A stretch of DNA of 18,577 nt from Pseudomonadota bacterium (GCA_023436825.1 JAEZHS010000522.1:1-18577); one strand, 5' to 3'; positions 1 to 7,994 are shown, numbered from the stretch's first letter. Notes: generated by a model from the sequence alone, not told the origin. Program-made: numbers and translations.

Positions 1-53
1 CTTCCAGCGCGCCTCATGAGCCATGAGCGCGCTGGAAGCGCGCGGTCCGGAAG
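1..53 (-). repeat. Dispersed palindromic repeat, family 1, copy A
   Basis: Read on the minus strand, this copy has the order CTTCC-GGACC, a 7-bp hairpin GCGCGCT-TCC-AGCGCGC (plus-strand positions 27-43), then TCATG. The same layout recurs at 5131-5158, inverted at 5282-5309, and in degenerate form at 18537-18577. A second, longer hairpin is also possible: arms at 1-12 and 27-38 are perfect complements (12 bp), and TCATG 14-18 pairs with CATGA 22-26 around the loop AGC, leaving one bulged C. The two hairpins share the arm at 27-38 and therefore exclude each other. The repeat lies 12 bp beyond the pckA stop codon, so it would be in the 3' end of that transcript. There is no T-run inside the window, so I do not call it a terminator. 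The left edge may continue outside the window. Confidence 0.8.
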
Positions 54-65
54 AGAATGCGCTGG

Positions 66-1673
<1,608 letters not shown>

Positions 1674-1852
1674 GGCGTTTCTCCTGTTCAGAAGTCTTGT
1701 CAGCGAAATCTAGGACAACTCTAACCGGTCGGCCTATGCGCTACTGGTACCACTTAGGGGTGACAAGGGGGCCCGCACGCCTGCGACAGTTTAGTGTCGA
1801 AGAACATGTGGATCAGATTTCGCAACCGCGAACAAGATGCCGCGCCGCGGAA
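1674..1852. other. Intergenic region between the HugZ-like gene and pckA
   Basis: This 179-bp gap should carry the pckA promoter. On the minus strand TTGTCA (1766-1761) could serve as a -35 element, but I see no convincing -10 at the right distance, so I do not call a promoter. The sequence is less GC-rich than the flanking genes. I see no reading frame with family resemblance and no terminator with a T-run behind the HugZ-like gene. Confidence 0.4.
1681..1685 (-). promoter_or_regulatory. Ribosome-binding site of pckA
   Basis: AGGAG on the minus strand, 7 nt ahead of the GTG at 1673-1671. It supports the GTG start. Confidence 0.75.
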
Positions 1853-2569
1853 TCATACCGCTCTCGCCCTACCAACCAACGAAACCAACACCTTCCGAGC
1901 CTCGGAAGCCGCCGCCAGCGGCACCTCGAAGGGCAGCCGGGCCACCTCCCCGCCTTGCCGCAGATCGATCCCTTCGGAATCGATGCCCGTCATTCGCCAG
2001 TCGTTGCCGGCAAGGCCCAGCAGCTTGCCGGCATAGAGCTGCACGGCATCGGCATGGTCCTCGTTCATGTGGCTCACGATGCCTTGTTCGGCGTCGGCCA
2101 GGCCGTCCGCCGGCACCGCGTTCAGCTCAGCGGCCGAGAGCCACCTGATCTTGCCGAAGCCCGCGACAAGATGGGCGCGCTCGACGGCAACCCGATAGAA
2201 GTTGAAATCCTTGAAGCCCGCATACATCCCGGCGTCGGGATGGCGGCTGAGGAAACGGCGAGCCAAGCGGCCATCGTCGGTGCGCGTGGCCCGGCCGACC
2301 ACCGTCACCCGCGGTCCGGTCAGCGGCTGGTCGAGGCCATGGGTGCCGTCGAACAACAGAGATACACGGTCGTCGGCGGCGATGGCTTTGGTATGCTCGG
2401 CGAGCTGGCTGAGCAGCAGGATGGGTGAGAGGTCGTGGTCGACTGCCACGAGCACCAGCGAGGCATAGGGCCAAATGCCGCCGTCGGCGGGCAGGGCCGT
2501 CGCCAGGGCGGCACGGTCGAGGCCGCGCACGAGGTCGCGGACGCCGCGGGACATGTCTTCGGATTGCAT
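1853..2569 (-). CDS. HugZ-like pyridoxamine 5'-phosphate oxidase-fold protein with DUF2470 domain
   Basis: The 238-aa product has two parts. Residues 10-150 carry the split-barrel flavin/heme-binding fold, with [22 protein letters not shown] and the [11 protein letters not shown] / SLLFDG segments typical of this family. The C-terminal part holds the DUF2470 signature [10 protein letters not shown] (H167 onwards). Family members include HugZ-type heme-utilisation or heme-degrading proteins, and many close relatives are only annotated as FMN-binding. Heme binding here is inferred, not seen. The frame stays open upstream to 2779, but that part overlaps chvI and has no family resemblance. I chose the ATG at 2569 (MQSEDM); the ATG at 2554 (MSRGVRDL) is equally possible, since neither has a good Shine-Dalgarno sequence. 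The gene is divergent from chvI, with a 121-bp shared upstream region. Confidence 0.85.
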   Translation of the reverse strand: MQSEDMSRGVRDLVRGLDRAALATALPADGGIWPYASLVLVAVDHDLSPILLLSQLAEHTKAIAADDRVSLLFDGTHGLDQPLTGPRVTVVGRATRTDDGRLARRFLSRHPDAGMYAGFKDFNFYRVAVERAHLVAGFGKIRWLSAAELNAVPADGLADAEQGIVSHMNEDHADAVQLYAGKLLGLAGNDWRMTGIDSEGIDLRQGGEVARLPFEVPLAAASEARKVLVSLVGRARAV

Positions 2570-2690
2570 GATTTTTAGGATTGGGAGCCAAAAGCGCCTT
2601 AATTCACTCACATCGATGGCAGATTGGGGCGGCGGCGGCAACGGCCCGGTCTGTGGTACCATTGCCCGCCCCGACAGGAGAAGCAACGCC
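2570..2690. promoter_or_regulatory. Divergent intergenic region (HugZ-like gene / chvI)
   Basis: A 121-bp region between two outward-facing genes must hold the promoters of both if they are transcribed separately. The half nearest the HugZ-like gene (about 2570-2625) is relatively AT-rich, and the half nearest chvI is GC-rich. I cannot pick a reliable -35/-10 pair on either strand, so this is a positional call only. Confidence 0.45.
2676..2680 (+). promoter_or_regulatory. Ribosome-binding site of chvI
   Basis: AGGAG with 10 nt to the GTG at 2691. It decides the chvI start: the frame is open further upstream, but only here does a Shine-Dalgarno sequence coincide with the family N-terminus. 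Confidence 0.75.
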
Positions 2691-3386
2691 GTGCGCAAAA
2701 ACATCGCCCTGGTTGACGACGACCGCAACATCCTGACCTCCGTGTCGATGCTGCTCGAAGCCGAAGGGTTCCAGATCAAGACCTACAACGACGGCGCCTC
2801 GGCGCTGGAGGGGTTGAACCAGTCGCCGCCCGATCTCGGCATCTTCGACATCAAGATGCCGCGCATGGACGGCATGGAACTGCTCAACCGCATCCGCAAG
2901 ACCCAGCAATTCCCGGTGATCTTCCTCACCTCCAAGGACGAGGAGATCGATGAGGTGCTGGGCCTGCGCATGGGCGCCGACGATTTCATCCGCAAGCCGT
3001 TCTCCCAGCGCCTGCTGCTGGAGCGCATCCGCGCCGTGCTGCGCCGCGCCGACGCCGGCGGCGCCAAGGGCGAGGCCTCGGCCGAGCGCATCGTGCGTGG
3101 CGAGCTGATACTCGACCCCAGCCGCCACCAGTGCACCTGGAAGGGCAAGGAGGTGCACCTCACGGTCACCGAGTTCCTGCTGTTGAAGTCGCTCGCCGAA
3201 CGGCCGGGTCACGTGAAGAACCGCGACCAGCTGATGGACGCCGCCTACGGCGAAACGATCTACGTCGACGACCGCACGATCGACAGCCACATCAAGCGGG
3301 TGCGCCGCAAGTTCCGCGAGGTCGACGGCGAATTCGAGCAGATCGAAACGCTTTATGGCATCGGATACCGATACCGCGACTCCTGA
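2691..3386 (+). CDS. chvI: Two-component response regulator ChvI, OmpR/PhoB family
   Basis: This is the DNA-binding response regulator that partners ChvG. In rhizobia and Agrobacterium the pair controls acid and envelope-stress, exopolysaccharide and symbiosis/virulence genes. The 231-aa product starts [20 protein letters not shown], very close to ChvI. The receiver domain (1-120) has the acidic pair D9/D10, phospho-acceptor D53 in the [11 protein letters not shown] segment, the conserved T in FLTSKDEE and K in IRKPFS. The C-terminal winged helix (about 135-230) ends with the [16 protein letters not shown] recognition-helix signature and [10 protein letters not shown]. The start is GTG with an AGGAG upstream. 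The stop overlaps the chvG start by 32 nt, which suggests translational coupling. The periplasmic repressor ExoR known from rhizobia is not in this window. Confidence 0.96.
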   Translation: MRKNIALVDDDRNILTSVSMLLEAEGFQIKTYNDGASALEGLNQSPPDLGIFDIKMPRMDGMELLNRIRKTQQFPVIFLTSKDEEIDEVLGLRMGADDFIRKPFSQRLLLERIRAVLRRADAGGAKGEASAERIVRGELILDPSRHQCTWKGKEVHLTVTEFLLLKSLAERPGHVKNRDQLMDAAYGETIYVDDRTIDSHIKRVRRKFREVDGEFEQIETLYGIGYRYRDS

Positions 3387-5121
3387 GCCCGGGCGAACGT
3401 TCGGGCTGCAGGGTCTGCGGGCGCGGAGCGCCGCGGCGCTGGGGCACCGCGACGAGGTGCCGACGCGCGCCGCCTCGAGCGAGACGCCGTCGCTGCTGCG
3501 GCGCCGGCGCAGCGCCACACGGCGCTATTCGCCGCTCACCCGCCGCATCCTGCTGCTGAACATCATCCCGGTGGCGTTGCTGACGCTCGGCGCCGTCTAT
3601 CTCAGCGACTACGAGGAAGAGCTGATCGACGCCGAGCTCGCCTCGCTCGCCGTGCAGGGTGAGATGGTGGCGGCAGGCATCGGTGAGGTCGCCGTCGCCG
3701 GCGGCGAGACCACGGTCAACCGCCTCGACGCCGACGCCGCCCGCCAGTTGCTCACCCGGCTGGTCCGGCCGACCGGCGTGCGCGCCCGCCTGTTCAGCGA
3801 GACCGGCGAGCTCTTGGGCGATTCGGCCATCCTGAGCGACGCCGGCCGCATCCACGTCGTGCCGCTGCCGCCGCCGCAGACCGTGCCGGCGGCGGAGCCG
3901 CACTGGGGCGAGAAGATCGGCGACTGGATCGCCCGCCAGCTCTCGCGCGTCGACCGCTTCCCCGAATATGTCGAGCGCGCCGTGCCCACGGTGCGCGATT
4001 TTCCCGAGGCGGCGAGCGCCCTGCGCGGCTTCAATGCGTCGGCGGTGCGCGTGGCGCCCGACGGCATGCTGATCCTGAGCGCCGCCGTGCCGGTGCAGCG
4101 CTACAAGCAGGTGCTGGGCGCACTAATGCTGACGCGCGACAATCGCGCCATCGCCGCGTCGCTGCGCGAGGTGCGCTACGACATGATGGTGATCGCGGCG
4201 GCGGCGCTGGGCATCACCGTGCTGCTGTCGCTCTACCTTGCCGGCACCATCACCCAGCCGATCGTGCGCCTGGCTCGCGCCGCCGACGAGGTGCGGCTGG
4301 CGCGCGAGAGCCGGCCGGAGATTCCCGACCTCGGCAAGCGCGGCGACGAGATCGGTGACCTGAACGACGCGCTGCGCTCGATGACCGACGCGCTGTGGCA
4401 GCGCATCAACACCATCGAGAGCTTCGCGGCCGACGTGGCGCACGAGCTCAAGAACCCGCTCACCTCGCTCCGATCGGCGATCGAGGTGGCGGCACGGCCC
4501 AACCTCGAGCCGGATCGGCGCGAGAAGCTGATGGGCATCGTCCTCGACGACATCAACCGGCTCAACCGGCTGATCACCGACATCTCGGAGGCCTCGCGCC
4601 TCGATGCCGAGCTGATGCGCGGCGAGGTCAAGCAGGTCGATCTCAACGCGCTGCTCGGCGACATGGTCAACCACTATGCCGTCACCGCCGTGCAGAAGGG
4701 CGGCGTCGAGGTCGAGTATCGACTGGGCGCCAATCCGCCGTTCCTGGCGCATGGTCATGACGGCCGCTACGGCCAGGTCTTCCGCAACGTCATCGACAAC
4801 GCGATCTCCTTCAGCCCGTCCGGCTCGAAGATCGTCGTCGAGCTCAGCCGCGCGCCGCGCAGCGGGCCATTCATCGTCACCATCGACGACCAGGGCCCGG
4901 GCATTCCCGAGGACAATCTCGAATCGATCTTCGAGCGCTTCTACTCGGAGCGTCCGACCGAGCATTTCGGCCAGCATTCGGGATTGGGCCTTTCGATCTG
5001 CCGGCAGATCATGGAGACCTACGGCGGCTCGATCTCGGCCTCCAACCGCCGTGCGCCCGACGGCCGCGTGCTGGGCGCACGCTTCACCGTGCGCGTGCCG
5101 GCCGGCGACGGCCGCAAGTGA
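3355..5121 (+). CDS. chvG: Two-component sensor histidine kinase ChvG
   Basis: This inner-membrane histidine kinase phosphorylates ChvI. The 588-aa product has a cytoplasmic N-terminal extension of about 60 residues, TM1 (about 65-83, [18 protein letters not shown]), a periplasmic sensor region (about 84-275), TM2 (about 277-299), and a HAMP linker ending near 350. The catalytic core follows: H-box [15 protein letters not shown] with phospho-acceptor H363, N-box [17 protein letters not shown]1 box DDQGPGIP, F-box [10 protein letters not shown] and G2 box HSGLGLS. All catalytic boxes are intact. The ATG at 3355 lies inside the end of chvI and has no clear Shine-Dalgarno sequence, consistent with coupled translation; the exact N-terminus is uncertain by up to about 50 residues. 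The N-terminal extension is low-complexity and Ala/Arg-rich. Behind the stop lies a repeat mosaic before hprK. Confidence 0.95.
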   Translation: MASDTDTATPEPGRTFGLQGLRARSAAALGHRDEVPTRAASSETPSLLRRRRSATRRYSPLTRRILLLNIIPVALLTLGAVYLSDYEEELIDAELASLAVQGEMVAAGIGEVAVAGGETTVNRLDADAARQLLTRLVRPTGVRARLFSETGELLGDSAILSDAGRIHVVPLPPPQTVPAAEPHWGEKIGDWIARQLSRVDRFPEYVERAVPTVRDFPEAASALRGFNASAVRVAPDGMLILSAAVPVQRYKQVLGALMLTRDNRAIAASLREVRYDMMVIAAAALGITVLLSLYLAGTITQPIVRLARAADEVRLARESRPEIPDLGKRGDEIGDLNDALRSMTDALWQRINTIESFAADVAHELKNPLTSLRSAIEVAARPNLEPDRREKLMGIVLDDINRLNRLITDISEASRLDAELMRGEVKQVDLNALLGDMVNHYAVTAVQKGGVEVEYRLGANPPFLAHGHDGRYGQVFRNVIDNAISFSPSGSKIVVELSRAPRSGPFIVTIDDQGPGIPEDNLESIFERFYSERPTEHFGQHSGLGLSICRQIMETYGGSISASNRRAPDGRVLGARFTVRVPAGDGRK

Positions 5122-5130
5122 TCCTCATGC

Positions 5131-5158
5131 TCTTCCGGACCGCGAGCCTCCGGCTCGC
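5131..5158 (+). repeat. Dispersed palindromic repeat, family 1, copy B
   Basis: The order is TCTTCC-GGACC, then a perfect 7-bp hairpin GCGAGCC-TCC-GGCTCGC (5142-5158), then TCAT and a second CTCATG about 15 nt on. It is a perfect 28-bp inverted match of copy C at 5282-5309. Compared with copy A, two of the seven stem base pairs differ and both arms change together. Confidence 0.9.
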
Positions 5159-5195
5159 TCATCTCTCTTCTCATGCTTTTTTTGCCTCTCATGCT

Positions 5196-5229
5196 CCTCT
5201 CCCCCTCGGGGGAGAGGTGGGTGAGGGGG
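5196..5229 (+). repeat. C/G-rich palindromic repeat, family 2, copy 1
   Basis: A 10-bp perfect stem (5196-5205 with 5208-5217) closes a two-base loop and is followed by TGGGTGAGGGGG. An inverted, slightly diverged copy lies at 5253-5282. The composition and the CTCACC tail resemble palindromic intergenic repeats common in GC-rich alphaproteobacteria. Confidence 0.8.
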
Positions 5230-5252
5230 TGATGCAGGAGACAATCGTGGTG

Positions 5253-5282
5253 CCCCCTCACCTAGCCTCTCCCCCAAGGGGG
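5253..5282 (-). repeat. C/G-rich palindromic repeat, family 2, copy 2
   Basis: Inverted partner of the copy at 5196-5229: CCCCCTCACC, then TAG in place of CA, then CCTCTCCCCC-AA-GGGGG. It abuts copy C of family 1 and shares the base at 5282 with it. Confidence 0.8.
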
Positions 5283-5309
5283 CGAGCCGGAGGCTCGCGG
5301 TCCGGAAGA
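5282..5309 (-). repeat. Dispersed palindromic repeat, family 1, copy C
   Basis: Exact inverted copy of 5131-5158 over 28 bp. It ends two bases before the hprK ATG at 5312, so its terminal GGAAG (5304-5308) is the only Shine-Dalgarno-like sequence available to hprK. Confidence 0.9.
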
Positions 5310-5311
5310 CC

Positions 5312-5755
5312 ATGACGACTCGCGTCCACGCGACCTGCGTGGCGCTGCGCCGGGGCCGGGCGTGGCGCGCCGTGCTGCTGCGCGGCCCCTCGGGCGCCGG
5401 CAAGTCCGATCTCGCGCTGCGCCTGATCGAGACCGGCTGGCGCCTGGTGGCCGATGACCAGACCGAGCTCAGCCGCCAGGGCAAGCAGTTGATCGCCACC
5501 GCGCCGGCACGCATAGCCGGCATGATCGAAGCGCGCGGGCTCGGCATCGTGGAAATTTCCCGTGATCAATTGGTGAGACGCGCCCCGGTCGCGCTGCTGG
5601 TCGATCTTGCTCATCCTGAGCGAATCGAACGATTGCCCGAGCCTGCAAGCGAGATCGTCCTGGGAATCGAGCTGCCGGTCGTTTCACTGGCGCCGTTCGA
5701 AGCGTCCGCCTCTGCAAAGTTGCGCCTTGCCCTGACGCAAATCGGCGACGCATGA
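5312..5755 (+). CDS. hprK: Short alphaproteobacterial-type HPr kinase/phosphorylase
   Basis: HprK phosphorylates HPr on a serine, using ATP or pyrophosphate, and dephosphorylates it again; it is a regulatory enzyme of the PTS. The 147-aa product has the P-loop GPSGAGKS (25-32), LVADDQTEL and the family signature EARGLGI (73-79). It lacks the N-terminal domain of the roughly 310-aa Firmicutes enzyme, as is usual for alphaproteobacterial HprK, so this is not a truncation. The target serine is present in the HPr encoded three genes downstream (S62). The ATG at 5312 directly follows repeat copy C. Only 15 bp separate the stop from rapZ. Confidence 0.93.
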   Translation: MTTRVHATCVALRRGRAWRAVLLRGPSGAGKSDLALRLIETGWRLVADDQTELSRQGKQLIATAPARIAGMIEARGLGIVEISRDQLVRRAPVALLVDLAHPERIERLPEPASEIVLGIELPVVSLAPFEASASAKLRLALTQIGDA

Positions 5756-5770
5756 TCGCCGCCTTCAGCC

Positions 5771-6712
5771 ATGCCCGACAGCCCGGCGACTTCGAGTACC
5801 ACCGACCAGCGCGAGACGCGCCGCCCCTTCGTCCTGGTGACGGGACTTTCCGGTGCCGGCCGCGGCACAGCGCTCGCCGCTCTTGAGGACATGGGCTACG
5901 TAGCCGTCGACAACGTGCCGTTGCCGCTGCTCGGCGATCTGATGCGTTCGACCGCCGGCAGCCCCGGCGAGATGGCGGCACCTCTCGCCTTCGGCGTCGA
6001 CACCCGGACCTACGGCTTCGAACCGCACGACCTGGTGCGGCGCGTCCACGATCTTCGTCTACGGACCGATATAGCCGTCCGGCTGCTGTTTCTCGATTGC
6101 GACAGCGAGACGCTGCAGCGGCGCTACACCGAATCGCGACGGCCGCACCCGCTGGCGCCCGACCGGCCGGTGACGGACGGCATCGGCGAGGAACGCAAGC
6201 AGCTCGGCTGGGTGCGCGATTCGGCCGACGTCGTGATCGACACCTCGGCGCTGTCGCCGCATGCCTTCAAGCAGCTTCTGGTCGGTCACTTCGTTCTCGG
6301 TCGCAGCCTCGGGACGCGGCTTTCGGTGATGTCGTTTTCCTATCGCCGCGGCCTGCCGCGCGAAGCCGACCTGGTGTTCGACGTGCGTTTCCTGAAGAAT
6401 CCCCATTACGAACCGATGCTGAAGCCATTGACCGGGCGCAATCAGGCGGTCGCGGCGTTCGTCGCCAGCGATCCGGGCTACCGGCCGTTCATCGATTCGC
6501 TCAAGGGCTTGGTCGGGCCGCTGCTGCCTCGTTTCGACGCCGAGGGCAAGAGCTATTTGACCATCGCCATCGGTTGTACGGGCGGCCGACACCGGTCGGT
6601 GGCGGTCGCCGAAGAGCTGGCAGGGTGGTTGCGCGGCGCGGGCCGCTCGGTCACTCTCTCGCACCGGGACGCCGAGGCAGCCGGGGAGGCTGGGGCTGGC
6701 GGTGCAGGGTAG
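5771..6712 (+). CDS. rapZ: RNase adapter / nucleotide-binding protein RapZ (YvcJ family)
   Basis: RapZ-family proteins bind nucleotides, and in E. coli RapZ recruits RNase E to the small RNA GlmZ, controlling glucosamine-6-phosphate synthesis; in alphaproteobacteria the RNA target is unknown. The 313-aa product contains TGLSGAGRGTALAALEDMGYVAVDNVP at 24-50, the RRGLPREADLVFDVRFLKNPHY segment, and the C-terminal IAIGCTGGRHRSVAVAEEL block characteristic of the family. The P-loop lysine is arginine (R31), a known variant in relatives, and the next residue is Gly rather than Ser/Thr. The C-terminus ends in an Ala/Gly/Glu tail rather than the basic tail seen in E. coli. The gene sits between hprK and EIIA, as in many alphaproteobacteria. 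No Shine-Dalgarno sequence is obvious before the ATG. Confidence 0.94.
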   Translation: MPDSPATSSTTDQRETRRPFVLVTGLSGAGRGTALAALEDMGYVAVDNVPLPLLGDLMRSTAGSPGEMAAPLAFGVDTRTYGFEPHDLVRRVHDLRLRTDIAVRLLFLDCDSETLQRRYTESRRPHPLAPDRPVTDGIGEERKQLGWVRDSADVVIDTSALSPHAFKQLLVGHFVLGRSLGTRLSVMSFSYRRGLPREADLVFDVRFLKNPHYEPMLKPLTGRNQAVAAFVASDPGYRPFIDSLKGLVGPLLPRFDAEGKSYLTIAIGCTGGRHRSVAVAEELAGWLRGAGRSVTLSHRDAEAAGEAGAGGAG

Positions 6713-6721
6713 AGCATACGA

Positions 6722-7126
6722 ATGATTGGCATCGTACTGGTGACCCACGGCAACTTGGCGCGCGAATTCATCGCCGCCCTGGAGCACGTCGTGGGTCCGC
6801 AGCAATGCGTCGCGGCAGTCTGCATCGGGGCCGACGACGACATGGAGAAGCGGCGCGCCGAGATCCTGGAAAGCGCCAAGGCCTGCGACACCGGCGACGG
6901 GGTCATCGTGCTGACCGACATGTTCGGCGGCACGCCCTCCAACCTCGCCATCTCGATCATGGAACAGGCGCGCATCGAGGTGCTGGCCGGCGTCAACCTG
7001 CCGATGCTGGTTAAGCTCGCCTCCGTGCGCACCCGGCCGATCGCCGAGGCGGTGCGCATGGCACAGGAAGCCGGCCGCAAGTACATCACCGTCGCCTCAC
7101 GCATCCTCGCCAAGGAAGCTTCGTGA
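6722..7126 (+). CDS. PTS EIIA component, mannose/fructose (EIIA-Man) type
   Basis: The 134-aa product has the single-domain EIIA-Man fold. Its N-terminus MIGIVLVTHGNLAREF places the phosphorylated histidine at H9, and VIVLTDMFGGTPSNLA is the second family hallmark. No EIIB, EIIC or EIID transporter genes are present, so this is best read as a regulatory EIIA that accepts phosphate from HPr, as in the incomplete PTS of alphaproteobacteria. It starts 9 bp after rapZ and shares a GTGA overlap (7123-7126) with the HPr gene, implying coupled translation. Homologues are named ManX or PtsM in different genomes, so I leave the symbol empty. Confidence 0.94.
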   Translation: MIGIVLVTHGNLAREFIAALEHVVGPQQCVAAVCIGADDDMEKRRAEILESAKACDTGDGVIVLTDMFGGTPSNLAISIMEQARIEVLAGVNLPMLVKLASVRTRPIAEAVRMAQEAGRKYITVASRILAKEAS

Positions 7127-7437
7127 CGGATGATGCTACGCCCGAAGGGGCCGCGGACGCAGGCATCGGAGCGCTCAGGCGCACACTTCCCATCGCCAAC
7201 AAGCGCGGCCTGCACGCGCGCGCGGCCGCCAAGTTCGTGCGCACCGCCGGCCAGTTCGACGCCATGGTGCGCGTCTCCTTCAAGGGCCAGGAAGTCTCCG
7301 GCCTCTCCATCATGGGCCTGATGATGCTGGCCGCCGGCATCGGCAGCGAGATCGAGCTCTCCTGCTCCGGCCGCCAGGCCACGGACGCCATGGCCGCCCT
7401 GTCGGCCCTGGTCGAGGGCAAGTTCGGGGAGGAGTGA
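7123..7437 (+). CDS. ptsH: Phosphocarrier protein HPr
   Basis: HPr carries phosphate from enzyme I to EIIA. The 104-aa product shows NKRGLHARAAAKF with the phosphorylated H31, and SGLSIMGLMML with S62 at the position of the regulatory serine targeted by HprK (31 residues apart, as in canonical HPr). An N-terminal extension of about 17 residues precedes the usual start of the fold. The GTG start overlaps the EIIA stop (GTGA). This is the last gene of the hprK-rapZ-EIIA-HPr unit. The gene for enzyme I (ptsP or ptsI) is not in the window. Confidence 0.95.
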   Translation: MTDDATPEGAADAGIGALRRTLPIANKRGLHARAAAKFVRTAGQFDAMVRVSFKGQEVSGLSIMGLMMLAAGIGSEIELSCSGRQATDAMAALSALVEGKFGEE

Positions 7438-7482
7438 GGGGGCGAGGCGACCCGGCCACCGACCGCCAGACCGACCACCACC

Positions 7483-7531
7483 ACCTCACCCTGAGGAGCG
7501 CCCGCAGGGCGCGTCTCGAAGGGTGGGCAAC
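7483..7531 (+). repeat. Terminal palindrome, left copy, flanking the GIY-YIG gene (family 3)
   Basis: This 49-bp imperfect palindrome has outer stem CACCCT (7487-7492) with AGGGTG (7520-7525) and inner stem GCGCCC-GCA-GGGCGC (7498-7512). Its inverted partner at 7849-7899 matches at nearly every base outside the inner hairpin. It ends 7 bp before the GIY-YIG ATG. Sequences of this kind, with CTCACCCTGAGGAGC and GTCTCGAAGGGTG ends, are very common intergenic repeats in GC-rich alphaproteobacteria (my recollection, not a search). Confidence 0.92.
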
Positions 7532-7538
7532 GCGAACA

Positions 7539-7838
7539 ATGGATACCGACGAACCCGGCGCATACATCTACATGCTTCGTTGCGCCGACGGCAGTTACTA
7601 CGTCGGCTCAGCGCGTCGCGGACTTGAACGACGCCTGGATGAACACAATCAGGGTATCTACGGCGGCTACACGTCGACACGCCGACCGGTCACACTCGTC
7701 TGGGCAGAGCACTTTCCGAACATCACGGATGCCATTGCCGTCGAACGGCAGATCAAAGGTTGGTCACGAGCCAAGAAAGAAGCACTGACCCGTGGCGACG
7801 ACGGTGCCATCCAGGACTTAGCGAAGCGACGCCGCTAG
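7539..7838 (+). CDS. Small GIY-YIG (URI-type) nuclease-domain protein
   Basis: The 99-aa product is a stand-alone GIY-YIG domain. The two halves of the signature are YIYMLRC (9-15) and YYVG (20-23), followed by the expected catalytic arginine in LERRLDEH (R31) and metal-binding glutamate in [17 protein letters not shown] (E69). All key residues are present, so it could be an active DNA endonuclease; its substrate is unknown. The frame is open 35 codons further upstream, but that part is translated repeat, and the family N-terminus fits the ATG at 7539. No clear Shine-Dalgarno sequence exists; the nearest purine-rich stretch is inside the left palindrome. The gene lies 7 bp after the left palindrome and 10 bp before the right one, between ptsH and ahcY, genes that are normally direct neighbours. 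This suggests it arrived as a unit with the repeats. Confidence 0.9.
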   Translation: MDTDEPGAYIYMLRCADGSYYVGSARRGLERRLDEHNQGIYGGYTSTRRPVTLVWAEHFPNITDAIAVERQIKGWSRAKKEALTRGDDGAIQDLAKRRR

Positions 7839-7848
7839 ACCGCCTCTG

Positions 7849-7899
7849 GTTGCCCACCCTTCGAGACGCGGCCCTGAGGGCCGCTCCTCAGGGTGAGGT
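7849..7899 (-). repeat. Terminal palindrome, right copy, flanking the GIY-YIG gene (family 3)
   Basis: A 51-bp inverted partner of 7483-7531. On the plus strand the outer stem is CACCCT (7855-7860) with AGGGTG (7890-7895) and the inner stem is GCGGCCC-TGA-GGGCCGC (7868-7884). The inner stem is one base pair longer than in the left copy and differs in sequence but remains fully paired. It begins 10 bp after the GIY-YIG stop codon. Confidence 0.92.
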
Positions 7900-7975
7900 C
7901 GTACCCTTGCGGGCGCCTCTGTCGCTCTGCCATCCCCGCATAAAGCCTCGGGAATATCGGCATAAATTCTTGCTT

Positions 7976-7987
7976 ATATGCGCATAT
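7976..7987. promoter_or_regulatory. 12-bp perfect palindrome upstream of ahcY
   Basis: ATATGCGCATAT reads the same on both strands and sits in the only AT-rich patch (about 7950-7990) before ahcY. It could be an operator for a dimeric repressor or part of the promoter. Methionine-cycle genes are controlled by ArsR-family regulators (SahR type) in some proteobacteria, which would fit, but I cannot match the motif to a known site. Confidence 0.35.
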
Positions 7988-7994
7988 GGCGCGT

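Larger units (their letters stand above)
5131..5309. repeat. Nested inverted-repeat mosaic between chvG and hprK
   Basis: This 179-bp block fills almost the whole chvG-hprK gap. The outer arms are the 28-bp perfect inverted pair B/C. The inner arms are two inverted copies of a second, C/G-rich palindrome: 5196-5229 (CCTCTCCCCC-TC-GGGGGAGAGG followed by TGGGTGAGGGGG) and 5253-5282 (CCCCCTCACC, CCTCTCCCCC, AA, GGGGG). The spacer at 5230-5252 is unique sequence. The layout resembles bacterial interspersed mosaic elements, in which palindromic units occur in inverted pairs between genes. The block would be transcribed if hprK is cotranscribed with chvIG and could form a very long hairpin in the mRNA. 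Confidence 0.85.
7483..7899. mobile_element. Putative 417-bp element: GIY-YIG gene between inverted palindromes
   Basis: Two inverted palindromes (7483-7531 and 7849-7899) bracket a single gene with almost no spare sequence. The compactness, the inverted terminal copies and the position as an insert between ptsH and ahcY suggest a mobile or repeat-propagating cassette. I see no obvious target-site duplication and no transposase. Mobility is inference; the structure itself is directly visible. Confidence 0.55.

Noticed and set aside
5142..5183. Terminator after chvG (hairpin 5142-5158 with T7 at 5177-5183)
   Set aside because: The T-run is about 19 nt from the hairpin and separated by mixed sequence, so it is not a classic intrinsic terminator.
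7434..7538. 35-codon N-terminal extension of the GIY-YIG frame
   Set aside because: It is translated repeat sequence; the GIY-YIG fold starts at about residue 9 from the ATG at 7539.
7473..7909. Target-site duplication around the GIY-YIG unit
   Set aside because: The bases just outside the two palindromes do not match as a direct repeat, so insertion by a standard DDE transposase is not supported.
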